64,000 nucleotides of DNA, taken from assembly GCF_000829695.1 (NCBI RefSeq), contig NZ_BBNN01000015.1, positions 434,001 through 498,000 of the forward strand, in the 5' to 3' direction. Of this stretch, positions 51,302 through 59,901 are shown in pieces. The position numbers and the translations under genes are program-made. The DNA is from Streptomyces sp. NBRC 110035. GTDB lineage: Bacteria; Actinomycetota; Actinomycetes; Streptomycetales; Streptomycetaceae. Position 1 is the stretch's first letter; each line of letters begins with the position of its first letter. The notes under the pieces were generated by a model that was not told the DNA's origin, did not search any database, and saw only the letters and a list, made by a program, of their open reading frames with translations.

Positions 51302-52716
51302 ACATCGGAGTACGTCAGAGGCCGGAGGGGCCGCACGGGATGCCGGTGGGCGGCCGGGAGGGCACACTGCCCCCGGAGCCGTGGGGGACGCCGCCGACGG
51401 GGTTCGGGGGCATGGGCCCGGCCGGTGGCGGGGGCGGCGGTCTGGCTGCCGCGGGCTCCCGTAGCGGCGGGGCGGCGGGGCACGGGGCCGGGGCGCCGAC
51501 GGCGGGAAGGACACCCGGTACGCCGGTGAGCGCCGCCGGGAGTGGGCCGGGAGCGCCTCCCGGACTGCTCGACGGAGTACGGCGGTGGCTCGCGGAGAGC
51601 GGGTCCGAACCGACGCCCGCGCGAGTGGCTCAGGCCCTGCGGGAGCAGGGGCGGGTGCTCGGTGCCGCCGAAGTGCTGGGCGCCGCGGAACACCTGCGGT
51701 CCGAACTGATCGGCAGCGGACCGCTGGACCCGCTCCTCGCCGACCGGTCGGTCACCGACGTGCTCGTGTCGGCGCCCGACCGGGTCTGGGTGGACCGGGG
51801 CGGCGGGCTGGAGCTGACGGGCGTCTCCTTCCCGGACGCGGTGGCCGTACGCAGACTCGCCCAGCGTCTCGCCGCCGTGGCAGGCCGCCGCCTGGACGAC
51901 GCCCGGCCCTGGGTCGACGCGCGGCTGCCCGACGGGACGCGGCTCCACGCCGTGCTGCCCCCGGTGGCCGTCGGCTGCACCTGCCTGTCGCTGCGCGTCG
52001 TACGGCCCCGCGCCTTCACCCTGGACGAACTGACGGCGGCCGGAACGGTGCCGCCGGGCGGCGACCGGATTCTGCGCGCACTGCTCGACGCACGGCTGTC
52101 CTTCCTGGTCAGCGGCGGCACCGGAACCGGTAAGACGACCTTGCTCAGCGCGTTGCTGGGGCTGGTCGCTCCGGACGAGCGGATCGTCCTCGCCGAGGAC
52201 TCGGCCGAACTGCGGCCCGACCACCCGCACGTCGTACGCCTGGAGACCCGGCCCGCGAACCAGGAGGGCGCCGGGCTCGTCACGCTCGAGGACCTGGTGC
52301 GCCAGGCGCTGCGGATGCGGCCGGACCTGCTGGTCGTGGGCGAGGTGCGCGGCCCCGAGGTGGTCCATCTGCTCGCGGCCCTCAACACCGGACACGAGGG
52401 CGCCGGAACCGTCCATGCCAATGCCGCCGCGGACGTACCCGCCCGGCTGGAGGCGCTCGGCACGGCGGCCGGGCTCGACCGTTTCGGACTGCACAGCCAA
52501 CTGGCGGCCGCCCTGTCCGTGGTGCTGCACCTCGTCCGCGACCGGACCGGCCGGCGGCGGATCGCTGAGCTGCACGTGCTGGAACGGGACTCGTCGGGGC
52601 TGGTGCGGACCGTGCCCGCCCTGCGCTGGGGTTCCGGCGCGTTCGTCCCCGAGCGGGGATGGGAGCGGCTGCGGGGCCTGCTCCGGAGCGGCGGCGCCGA
52701 CGGGGGCGGACTGTGA
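51298..52716 (+). CDS. TadA-type secretion ATPase
   Basis: This protein has 472 residues, starting in an ATGA overlap with ssd. Residues 1-85 are a Gly/Pro-rich extension. The type II/IV secretion ATPase follows: Walker A LVSGGTGTGKTTLLSALL near residue 280, Asp box EDSAELRP, Walker B RPDLLVVGEVRGPEVVHLLAA and the His box TGHEGAGTVHANAA. It energises assembly of Flp/Tad-like fibres or secretion. Corresponds to Rv3659c. Confidence 0.92.
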   Translation: MNIGVRQRPEGPHGMPVGGREGTLPPEPWGTPPTGFGGMGPAGGGGGGLAAAGSRSGGAAGHGAGAPTAGRTPGTPVSAAGSGPGAPPGLLDGVRRWLAESGSEPTPARVAQALREQGRVLGAAEVLGAAEHLRSELIGSGPLDPLLADRSVTDVLVSAPDRVWVDRGGGLELTGVSFPDAVAVRRLAQRLAAVAGRRLDDARPWVDARLPDGTRLHAVLPPVAVGCTCLSLRVVRPRAFTLDELTAAGTVPPGGDRILRALLDARLSFLVSGGTGTGKTTLLSALLGLVAPDERIVLAEDSAELRPDHPHVVRLETRPANQEGAGLVTLEDLVRQALRMRPDLLVVGEVRGPEVVHLLAALNTGHEGAGTVHANAAADVPARLEALGTAAGLDRFGLHSQLAAALSVVLHLVRDRTGRRRIAELHVLERDSSGLVRTVPALRWGSGAFVPERGWERLRGLLRSGGADGGGL

Positions 52717-52828
52717 GCGGGCGGCTCGCGGGAGGCCGTCCTCTGGACGAGAGGTCTTTGACCGAAGGGCCCTTGAGCGAAGGGCCGCTGAGCCGGTGGA
52801 GACAGCAGAAGGTGAGGAAGGACCGAGG

Positions 52829-53716
52829 GTGAACGGGACTGCAGGGATGCCGACCGGGATGTCGGTGGGGACGGCCATGGCGTGCCTGGGGGCCGCCGCG
52901 TGGCTGCTGGGCGGCCGGCGGGCCGGAGCCAGGCGGGCGCGGCTGCTGCTGGCCGACGGGGGGCCGGTCGGGAGCGGGCCGCCGGGATGGCCCCGGGTGA
53001 TCCGCGCGTGGGGACGCATCCGGGGAAGGCTGCGGGCCGAATGGTGGGCCCTGGCCGCAGGGGCGGTGCTCGCGCTGCTGGGCGCATCGGCGCTGCCGCT
53101 CGTCGCGGGCGCGGCCGGGGTGCCGTTGCTGCGGCGGGGGCGGCTGGCCGCTGAGGAGCGCCGGGCCCGTGAGCGCCGGGGCGACGCGGTGATCGCACTG
53201 TGCGGGGCGCTCGCCGGGGAGGTGCGCGCGGGGCGGCAACCGGGTGAGGCGCTGTCACCGGCCGTGCGGGAGTCCGGTGGGCTCGGTGCCGCCCGGGCGG
53301 CGGTGCTGGCGGCGGCACGGTTCGGCGGGGACGTACCGGAAGGACTCGCGGTGGCGGCGCGGCAGCCGGGCGCCGAAGGGCTCCGGGGACTTGCCGCGTG
53401 CTGGCGGGTCGCCGTGGACCAGGGGGCGGGACTCGCGGCCGGACTGGACAGGCTGGAAGCGGCGCTGCGTGCCGAACGGAGCCAGCGTGCCGACCTGCGC
53501 GCCCAGTTGTCCGGCGCCCGCGCCACCGCGGTGGTACTCGCCGGGCTCCCCGCCCTGGGGCTCGGGCTCGGCGCCGCACTCGGGGCCGACCCCCTGCACG
53601 TCCTCCTGCACACCCCGTCGGGGCTCGGCTGTCTCGTGGCCGGCGGGGTCCTGGAGGGCCTGGGACTGTGGTGGGTGCTGCGGATCATGCGGGGTGCCGA
53701 GGAGGCGTCGGCATGA
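52829..53716 (+). CDS. TadB-like membrane scaffold (T2SS F domain)
   Basis: This protein has 295 residues from GTG 52829, with a good ribosome binding site (AAGGTGAGGAAGG). Membrane segments occur near residues 8-25, 75-95, 235-255 and 270-290. The cytoplasmic helical bundle between them contains RGDAVIALCGALAGEVRAGRQPGEAL, the F-domain pattern. The 112-bp gap upstream has a duplicated TTGA.CGAAGGGCC unit. Partner of TadC in the inner-membrane platform. Confidence 0.85.
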   Translation: MNGTAGMPTGMSVGTAMACLGAAAWLLGGRRAGARRARLLLADGGPVGSGPPGWPRVIRAWGRIRGRLRAEWWALAAGAVLALLGASALPLVAGAAGVPLLRRGRLAAEERRARERRGDAVIALCGALAGEVRAGRQPGEALSPAVRESGGLGAARAAVLAAARFGGDVPEGLAVAARQPGAEGLRGLAACWRVAVDQGAGLAAGLDRLEAALRAERSQRADLRAQLSGARATAVVLAGLPALGLGLGAALGADPLHVLLHTPSGLGCLVAGGVLEGLGLWWVLRIMRGAEEASA

Positions 53717-54501
53717 GCGGCGAGGCTGTCCACGGGCTGGGGATTGTCGTGGGGGCGACGCTGGCGCTCGGCTGGCCGGCCTGGTGGCTGCGCCACGTGC
53801 GGTGCGAGCGCCGGCTGCGACGACGGCTGGCCGAGACGCTGGCCGAGGAAGAGACGGCTGCCCGGTCGCGCCTCACCGTGCCGGGAGGCGCGCGCGGTTG
53901 GCTGCCCCCGGCGGGCGTGGCCTGCGCGGGCTGGTTGCTGGTGGGCGGTCCCACCGGAGTACTGGTCGGGCTGGCCTGCGCCGCCGGACTGTGGCGATGG
54001 CGCCTGCGGCAGACGGCGGCCGGCACGCACGAGCGGGAACGCGCGCAGGCCCGTGCGGCACGGCAACTCCCCCTTGCCGCCGATCTGCTGGCCGCCTGCA
54101 TCGCGGCCGGCGCCGGACCCGTACCCGCTGCGCAGGCCGTCGGTGAGGCCCTGGGCGGGCCGGTCGGGGACGCGCTGGCCAGAGGCGCGGCGGAGGTACG
54201 GCTCGGTGGGGAACCGGGCGAGGCCTGGCGTCGGCTGGCCGCTGTGCCGGGAGCCGCGGCCCTGGCCCGGCTGCTGGAACGGGCCGACGTGTCCGGACTC
54301 CCCATGGCCGCGCCCGTCGCGCGGCTCGCCGCGGAGTCCCGCGCGCAGTGGGCCCGCGAGGCGACGGCACGGGCACGGCGGGCCGCCGTCATGGTCACCG
54401 CGCCGGTCGGGCTGTGCTTCCTTCCCGCCTTCATCGCGGTCGGCGTGCTGCCCGTGGTGATCGGACTCGCCGGCGGGGTGCTGGGAGGGGGTGGTCGATG
54501 A
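53713..54501 (+). CDS. TadC-like membrane scaffold (T2SS F domain)
   Basis: This protein has 262 residues from ATG 53713, overlapping the tadB stop (ATGA). Membrane segments are near residues 8-24, 60-85 and at the C-terminus (VMVTAPVGLCFLPAFIAVGVLPVVIGLAGGVLGG). The F-domain is visible as ARQLPLAADLLAACIAAGAGPVPAAQAVGEALGGPVGDAL. It should pair with TadB to form the platform of the Tad apparatus. Confidence 0.87.
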   Translation: MSGEAVHGLGIVVGATLALGWPAWWLRHVRCERRLRRRLAETLAEEETAARSRLTVPGGARGWLPPAGVACAGWLLVGGPTGVLVGLACAAGLWRWRLRQTAAGTHERERAQARAARQLPLAADLLAACIAAGAGPVPAAQAVGEALGGPVGDALARGAAEVRLGGEPGEAWRRLAAVPGAAALARLLERADVSGLPMAAPVARLAAESRAQWAREATARARRAAVMVTAPVGLCFLPAFIAVGVLPVVIGLAGGVLGGGGR

Positions 54502-54585
54502 CGGGAGGGAACCGGATCGGCGGCAGGACGAACCGTCGGACAGCCACGTGGTGTTTCAACAGGACTTTCACATGAGGGAGTGGAG

Positions 54586-54804
54586 ATGTATCAGGTGATG
54601 CAGGTGGTACGGGCGCGGTTGTATGCCCTGCTGTGCGGGGGACGCGCTTCACGGAAGGACGCCGGAATGGTCACTTCCGAGTACGCCATGGGCATCGTGG
54701 CGGCGGTGGCCTTCGCCGTCGTGCTCTACAAGGTGGTCACGAGCGGCCCGGTCGACGAGGCGCTGACGAGGATTGTGGAGCAGGCGCTCGATGGCGACAT
54801 GTGA
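54586..54804 (+). CDS. DUF4244 Flp-pilin-like protein
   Basis: This protein has 72 residues from ATG 54586 (ribosome binding site GGAGTGGAG). After a basic 28-residue leader comes KDAGMVTSEYAMGIVAAVAFAVVLYKVV. The Gly-Met/Val-x3-Glu-Tyr arrangement before a hydrophobic stretch is the Flp prepilin pattern, with likely cleavage near Gly and the conserved Glu at +5. This is the major-pilin candidate of the operon (Rv3656c equivalent). Confidence 0.85.
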   Translation: MYQVMQVVRARLYALLCGGRASRKDAGMVTSEYAMGIVAAVAFAVVLYKVVTSGPVDEALTRIVEQALDGDM

Positions 54805-55156
54805 ACGGCGCTCGGACCGTGGCTTCGTGACGGCGGAGTCGGCGATGGTGCTGCCCGTACTGGTGATGTTCGCGATGGCGCTGGTGTGGGCGCTGTTGGT
54901 GGTGGCGGCGCAGATCCGGTGCGTTGACGCGGCCCGTACCGGTGCCCGCGCGGCGGCCCGGCAGGATTCCCCCGGTGCCGTCGCCGAGGTGGCCCGCCGG
55001 GCGGCGCCGTCCGGCGCGGAGGTCACCGTGCGCCGGGAGGCGACGCACGTCCGCGTGACGGTCGTGGCCAGGCCCCCGCTGCTGCACGGGCTGCCCTTCG
55101 ACGTACGGGAGGAGGCGGTGGCGGCCGTGGAGGAGACGGCGGGGGCGGACACGTGA
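54791..55156 (+). CDS. TadE-family pseudopilin-like protein
   Basis: This protein has 121 residues from ATG 54791, overlapping the previous gene by 14 nt. The N-terminus DRGFVTAESAMVLPVLVMFAMALVWALL is a TadE signal-anchor, followed by RCVDAARTGARAAAR. It would be exported and act as a minor pilin. Corresponds to Rv3655c. Confidence 0.88.
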   Translation: MATCERRSDRGFVTAESAMVLPVLVMFAMALVWALLVVAAQIRCVDAARTGARAAARQDSPGAVAEVARRAAPSGAEVTVRREATHVRVTVVARPPLLHGLPFDVREEAVAAVEETAGADT

Positions 55157-56163
55157 AGCAGGAGCTCCGTGACAGGCGGCGACGGCAGAGTGGCCGGGTG
55201 CGCGGCCGGGTGCGCGGCCGAGGGCGCGAGCGGGGGTGTGGGCGGGGGTGTGGGCGGGGGTGTGGAGCCGGTCCGTCGGACCGGAGGGCCGAGCGCCGTA
55301 CCCGTGGGGAGCGTGCCGGAGGGCGCGCCGCACAGGCCGGACGGGAGGCGGCCGGGCCCGGGCGGGGCTTGGGCCCGGACGGCAACCGCCACCAGGAGCC
55401 CGACCGGTGCCGGGACGCTTGCGGCTGCTGGGAGTCCGACCGTCACCGGGACGCGGACCGGCGTCAGGAGCGCCGCCGGCACCAGGCCCGGCCCCCAGGT
55501 CGGCACCGTTGCTCCGGACAGGGCTCCGACCGGGGTTCCGCGACCGTCTGGAGCGTCGGGGCGATCGCCGTGCTGTGTGTCGTCTTCGGTGCCGTCCTCA
55601 CTTTGGGACAGGCCGTCGTGGTCCGGCACCGGGCGGCCGGTGGTGCGGATCTCGCCGCGCTGGCGGCGGCGGACCGGTGGATGGACGGTACGACGGCGGC
55701 CTGCGCGCGGGCCGACCGGGTGGCCGGGGCGCAGGGCGCGCGTCTGGTGCGGTGCACCCTCGAGGGCGAGGTCTCGGACGTGTCGGTGGCCGCGGGACGA
55801 GCACTGTTCGAGGCGGAGGTCAGGGCACGGGCGGGGCCGGCCGGTCCGGTGGCCGCCGCTGCCGCTCACCCCGGGCCGGCCTCCGCCGCCATACCGCCCG
55901 TCGGGCCCGTTCCGTCCGCCCGCTCCGTCTCGCTCTCCCCCGTTCCGTCCTCCCTCACCGGTGCCCCCTCCAGCAGCACCGTGAGGAGCCGTACCGCACC
56001 CCGCTTGTGCAAAGGCTCGTTGCCGTTGCCGCACTTGGGGGACTGGATGCAGGACGGGCACCCGGCCTCGCACTCGCAGGAGGCGATCGCCTGCCGGGTG
56101 GCGGTGAGCCAGTCGCCGGCGGTGTGGAAGGCGCGCTCGGCGAAGCCGGCCCCGCCCGGATGA
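55153..56163 (+). CDS. Rv3654c/TadG-like protein with unusual extensions at both ends
   Basis: Start GTG 55153 overlaps the TadE stop (GTGA). The recognisable family domain is only about residues 125-235: DRGSATVWSVGAIAVLCVVFGAVLTL, VVRHRAAGGADLAALAAADRW and CARADRVAGAQGARLVRC. Before it lies a 125-residue Arg/Gly/Asp-rich segment made of repeated CGCGGCCG- and GTGTGGGCGGGG-like units. After it the frame continues 298 bp into the helicase gene on the other strand. Typical relatives end about 60-80 residues earlier. The repeat expansion and lost stop suggest recent change; the central domain may still work. Confidence 0.7.
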   Translation: MKQELRDRRRRQSGRVRGRVRGRGRERGCGRGCGRGCGAGPSDRRAERRTRGERAGGRAAQAGREAAGPGRGLGPDGNRHQEPDRCRDACGCWESDRHRDADRRQERRRHQARPPGRHRCSGQGSDRGSATVWSVGAIAVLCVVFGAVLTLGQAVVVRHRAAGGADLAALAAADRWMDGTTAACARADRVAGAQGARLVRCTLEGEVSDVSVAAGRALFEAEVRARAGPAGPVAAAAAHPGPASAAIPPVGPVPSARSVSLSPVPSSLTGAPSSSTVRSRTAPRLCKGSLPLPHLGDWMQDGHPASHSQEAIACRVAVSQSPAVWKARSAKPAPPG

Positions 56164-58403
56164 CCGTCGTAGACGAAGACGGTGGGCAGCAGGGTGTCGG
56201 GGTGCAGGGGGACGGAGACCCCGCCGATGTCCCAGCGGTCGCAGGTCGCGAAGAGGGGCAGCATGCCGATCGACGCGTGCTCGGCGGCGTGCAGGGCGCC
56301 GCCGAGGACCTCCGGGTTGATCCGGGCCCGGTCCAGCTGGTCCTCGGTGACCGTCCACCACACCGCGCGGGTGCGCAGCGTACGGGGCGGCAGGTCGAGT
56401 TTCGTCTCGCCGAGCACCTCGCCGGTGACGACACGTCGACGCAGGAAGGAGACCACCTGGTTGGTGACCTCGACGGAGCCGAAGCACAGACGGCCGTCAC
56501 CCCACGGGAGTTCGGTGTCCGTCTCCAGCACGGAGATCGACGTCGTGTCGCGGGCGACCGTCGTGTAGGCCGGGGCGGCCTGCTCGACCAGGGCGACGGA
56601 ATCCTCCAGGTCGAGGGAGCGGACGAGATACGTGCGGCCCTGGTGCAGGTGGACCGCGCCCTCGTGGACGGTCGTGTGCGCGGCGCCGGCGTCCACCGTG
56701 CCGAGCAGCCGTCCCGTCCCGTCCTCGACGACCTGGACGGGACGGCCGCCCTCCCCGCGGATGTCGGTCAGGTCGGCGGCCCGTTCCCTGCGGGTCCAGT
56801 GCCAGGCCTTCGTCCGGCGGCGGAGCAGTTTCGCGGCCTCCAGCTGCGGCAGCAGCTCCTCGGCGGCCGGTCCGAACAGTGCCAGGTCCTCGTCCGTCAG
56901 CGGCAGTTCCTCGGCGGCCGCGCACAGGTGCGGGGCGAGCACGTAGGGGTTGTCGGGGTCGAGGACGGTGGATTCCACGGGCCGGTCGAACAGGGCCTCG
57001 GGGTGATGGACGAGGAAGGTGTCCAGGGGATCGTCACGGGCGACCATGACGGCGAGGGCGCCTTGCCCGGACCGGCCCGCGCGGCCCGCCTGCTGCCACA
57101 GGGACGCCCGGGTTCCCGGATAACCGGCGATCACCACGGCGTCCAGGCCGGAGACGTCCACGCCGAGTTCCAGGGCGTTCGTCGCGGCCAGCCCGAGGAG
57201 TTCGCCGGAGTGCAGGGCACGTTCGAGGGCACGGCGTTCCTCGGGGAGATAGCCGCCCCGGTAGGCCGCCACCCTCCGGGTCAGCGAGCGGTCGACCTCG
57301 GCGAGGCGTTCCTGGGCGATCACCGAGATCAGCTCGGCGCCGCGCCGGGAGCGTACGAAGGTGACCGAGCGGACGCCCTGGACGGTGAGGTCGGTCATCA
57401 GGTCGGCGGCCTCGGCGGTGGCCGTACGCCGGACGGGGGCGCCCTTCTCGCCGTGCAGCTCGGTCAGCGGAGGCTCCCAGAGGGCGAACACCAGTTCACC
57501 GCGAGGTGAGGCGTCGTCGGCGACCTCGACCACCGGCAGGCCGGTGAGACGGCGGGCGGCGACCGCGGGCTCGGCGGCGGTGGCGGAGGCGAGCAGGAAC
57601 ACGGGCGAGGCGCCGTAGCGGGCGCAGAGGCGGCGCAGCCGGCGCAGCACCTGGGCGACGTGCGAGCCGAAGACGCCCCGGTAGGTGTGGCACTCGTCGA
57701 CGACGACGTACTTCAGCGACTTCAGGAAGGAGGACCAGCGGGCGTGGGACGGGAGGATGCCCCGGTGCAGCATGTCGGGGTTGGTCAGGACGTAGTTGGC
57801 GTACTGGCGGATCCACTCGCGTTCCTCGAACGGAGTGTCGCCGTCGTGGACCGCCGCGCGCACCGAATGGCCCAAAGGTTGTGAAAGTTCCTTCACAGCA
57901 CGGCACTGGTCGGCCGCCAGGGCCTTCGTGGGGGCCAGGTAGAAGGCGGTCGCACCGCGGCCGTTCGGGGCCTCGGAGCCGTCCAGGAGCGCCGACAGGA
58001 CGGGCGTGAGATACGCCAGGGACTTGCCGGAGGCGGTACCGGTGGCGACCACGACGGACTCGCCGTCGAGGGCGTGCTCGGCGGCGCGTGCCTGGTGGGC
58101 CCACGGATGGTCGATGCCCGCGGCCCGCACGGCGGCGAGCACCTCCGCCCGGATCCGGTCCGGCCAGACGGCATGGCGACCCGCACGCGGGGGCAAGTGC
58201 TCCGTATGAGTAATGCGCGAAGCCCTGCTCGGTCCGGCCGCGAGCCGACCGAGGAGCGCCCCCGGCGAGGGCCGGGGTGTGCTGTCCGCCGGGGGCCGAT
58301 CGGGTCGGAGATTCTTGGCCATCGGCACCGAGTGTGTCACCGGCATGACGGACAATGGGGCCAAGGCGTCGTGCACGCCTGCCGGTAAGTGATTGAATGC
58401 CAT
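55866..58403 (-). CDS. DEAD/DEAH-box helicase with DUF1998 zinc domain (MrfA/YprA-like)
   Basis: This protein has 845 residues from ATG 58403 ([17 protein letters not shown]). Helicase motifs are [13 protein letters not shown] (I), [10 protein letters not shown] (Ia), [11 protein letters not shown] (II, DECH), [10 protein letters not shown] (III), [17 protein letters not shown] and [15 protein letters not shown] (VI). The C-terminal DUF1998 region has the zinc-binding cysteines [21 protein letters not shown]. In Bacillus, MrfA works in repair of mitomycin C damage. Corresponds to SCO3550 and Rv3649. Its 3' 298 bp overlap the Tad-like gene on the other strand. Confidence 0.93.
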   Translation of the reverse strand: MAFNHLPAGVHDALAPLSVMPVTHSVPMAKNLRPDRPPADSTPRPSPGALLGRLAAGPSRASRITHTEHLPPRAGRHAVWPDRIRAEVLAAVRAAGIDHPWAHQARAAEHALDGESVVVATGTASGKSLAYLTPVLSALLDGSEAPNGRGATAFYLAPTKALAADQCRAVKELSQPLGHSVRAAVHDGDTPFEEREWIRQYANYVLTNPDMLHRGILPSHARWSSFLKSLKYVVVDECHTYRGVFGSHVAQVLRRLRRLCARYGASPVFLLASATAAEPAVAARRLTGLPVVEVADDASPRGELVFALWEPPLTELHGEKGAPVRRTATAEAADLMTDLTVQGVRSVTFVRSRRGAELISVIAQERLAEVDRSLTRRVAAYRGGYLPEERRALERALHSGELLGLAATNALELGVDVSGLDAVVIAGYPGTRASLWQQAGRAGRSGQGALAVMVARDDPLDTFLVHHPEALFDRPVESTVLDPDNPYVLAPHLCAAAEELPLTDEDLALFGPAAEELLPQLEAAKLLRRRTKAWHWTRRERAADLTDIRGEGGRPVQVVEDGTGRLLGTVDAGAAHTTVHEGAVHLHQGRTYLVRSLDLEDSVALVEQAAPAYTTVARDTTSISVLETDTELPWGDGRLCFGSVEVTNQVVSFLRRRVVTGEVLGETKLDLPPRTLRTRAVWWTVTEDQLDRARINPEVLGGALHAAEHASIGMLPLFATCDRWDIGGVSVPLHPDTLLPTVFVYDGHPGGAGFAERAFHTAGDWLTATRQAIASCECEAGCPSCIQSPKCGNGNEPLHKRGAVRLLTVLLEGAPVREDGTGESETERADGTGPTGGMAAEAGPG

Positions 58404-58483
58404 CGCGGCTGGCGAACCGTCCCGGGGGGCTGAGCCGAGATGCCCCAAGGGCGACCGCTCGAAAGCTAGGTGCTGGAGGATCC

Positions 58484-58825
58484 GTGGACCTGTCCCTGTC
58501 GACCGAGACCATGGGCGATCGCACGATCGTCAGGGTCGGTGGCGAAATCGACGTATATACCGCGCCCAAGCTGCGCGAGCAGCTGGTCGAGCTGGTGAAT
58601 GACGGCAGTTTCCACCTTGTCGTCGACATGGAGGGTGTGGACTTCCTCGATTCAACCGGACTCGGCGTGCTGGTCGGCGGCCTGAAGCGTGTGCGTGCCC
58701 ACGAGGGCTCGCTGCGCCTGGTCTGCAACCAGGAGCGCATTCTCAAGATCTTCCGTATCACCGGCCTCACCAAGGTGTTCCCGATCCACACCTCGGTCGA
58801 GGAAGCGGTGGCGGCCACCGACTGA
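58484..58825 (+). CDS. bldG: Anti-sigma factor antagonist BldG
   Basis: This protein has 113 residues from GTG 58484 ([16 protein letters not shown]), the same length as S. coelicolor BldG. The STAS core shows [19 protein letters not shown] and the phosphorylatable serine S57 in [14 protein letters not shown]. BldG is needed for aerial growth and antibiotic production. When dephosphorylated it binds anti-sigma factors. It is divergent from the helicase gene and 113 bp ahead of its cognate anti-sigma gene, with which it is co-transcribed in S. coelicolor. Confidence 0.97.
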   Translation: MDLSLSTETMGDRTIVRVGGEIDVYTAPKLREQLVELVNDGSFHLVVDMEGVDFLDSTGLGVLVGGLKRVRAHEGSLRLVCNQERILKIFRITGLTKVFPIHTSVEEAVAATD

Positions 58826-58938
58826 TCACCGGTCCCGGGCGTCCGCGTCCGGGAGCAGCAGTGAAGTACGAGGAGGACCGGGCTCTTCGGCGGCCCGGTG
58901 CCTCCCCACAGCACGCCCGAAGTTTGCGAGGGGGATGC

Positions 58939-59376
58939 ATGGCCACCGTTGAGCTCCGCTTCAGCGCGCTGCCCGAGCATGTCAGGACCGCCCGCCTGGT
59001 GGCGGCAGCGGTGGCGCGCAGGGCCGGAGTGGACGAGGCCGTCCTCGACGAGGTCCGGCTGGCCGTCGGTGAGGCATGCACGCGTGCCGTCGGACTGCAC
59101 CAGAACGGCGGTATCTCGGCCCCTGTGAAGGTGCTGCTGATCGAGGAGGAGAAGCAGTTCTCCATCGAGGTCGGTGACGAGGCGCCCCACGCGGTTCCCG
59201 GCGGGCGCACGCCCGGCGACGGACCCGGGGGCACCGAGGCCGAGATCGAGGAGGACGAGATGGGCCTCGCGGTCATCAGCGGACTCGTCGACGACGTCGA
59301 GGTCAGTGCCGGGGAACACGGCGGATCGATCCGCATGAGGTGGTCCACCACGCCGCCGGCCACCTTCCCCGTCTGA
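58939..59376 (+). CDS. BldG-partner anti-sigma factor (SCO3548-like)
   Basis: This protein has 145 residues from ATG 58939 (MATVELRFSALPEHVR). An HATPase_c_2 fold is evident from DEVRLAVGEACTRAVG, IEVGDEAP and DEMGLAVISGLVDDVEV. The N-box asparagine expected after Glu-Ala-Cys-Thr is Arg49, which may reduce Mg-ATP binding. A linker of Gly/Pro/Asp (GRTPGDGPGGTEAEI) interrupts the ATP lid. In S. coelicolor the ortholog interacts with BldG. The last codons run into a 9-bp unit GTCTGACCC repeated three times (59371-59397). Confidence 0.92.
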   Translation: MATVELRFSALPEHVRTARLVAAAVARRAGVDEAVLDEVRLAVGEACTRAVGLHQNGGISAPVKVLLIEEEKQFSIEVGDEAPHAVPGGRTPGDGPGGTEAEIEEDEMGLAVISGLVDDVEVSAGEHGGSIRMRWSTTPPATFPV

Positions 59377-59419
59377 CCCGTCTGACCCGTCTGACCCGGG
59401 CGTGCCCGACTCGCTCGTA

Positions 59420-59452
59420 CCGAAGGGCCCCACCACCTGTGGGGCCCTTCGG
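59420..59452 (+). terminator. Terminator of the bldG operon
   Basis: Perfect 13-bp arms CCGAAGGGCCCCA / TGGGGCCCTTCGG with a 7-nt loop. Confidence 0.88.
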
Positions 59453-59901
59453 CGTGCGCGGGTGTGATCGCCCGCGCCTGCGGTGGCCCCTGTACCGGCC
59501 GCCCCCGCGCTCCGCCGCCATGCTCCGCCTTCACGTTCCGTCCTCGTCCTCAGCCCCCTCCGGGGCGGTCCCCGGGCACACGGTCCTGTGCGCCCAGGGG
59601 CGTGCGAGCGGTTCCGGGCGGGCTGTCCGCAGTGCCGTTCACCGCGTGAATCCGTTCACGACCAGCCAGGTGATCGAAAGGGTTTTTACGCGACCACCGA
59701 AAGGATCATTAGCCTGATCAGGTGAATGATCCCTCGAATGCCTCAGTGGCATTACGGATTGTGGTTCCCGGGTCGTCCGGCGATCATTGCGTGAAGAACA
59801 TGTGCGGCCATTTGCATTTAACGCACTCTGTTTTGATCAGGTTCCGGGTACCTACAATCCCGTCCACGTCTTGAGCTCAGCCCAAGCGTCAAGGAGGACG
59901 A
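59453..59901. promoter_or_regulatory. hppA upstream region with near-perfect 30-bp palindrome (59703-59732)
   Basis: 449 bp hold no gene. At 59703-59732 the order is GGATCATT, 2 nt, the perfect palindrome CCTGATCAGG, 2 nt, AATGATCC: outer 8-bp arms and inner 10-bp palindrome share one centre. It lies 170 bp before the hppA start in an AT-richer stretch and is a likely operator. The 3' part contains ribosome binding site AAGGAGG just before ATG 59902. Confidence 0.6.
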
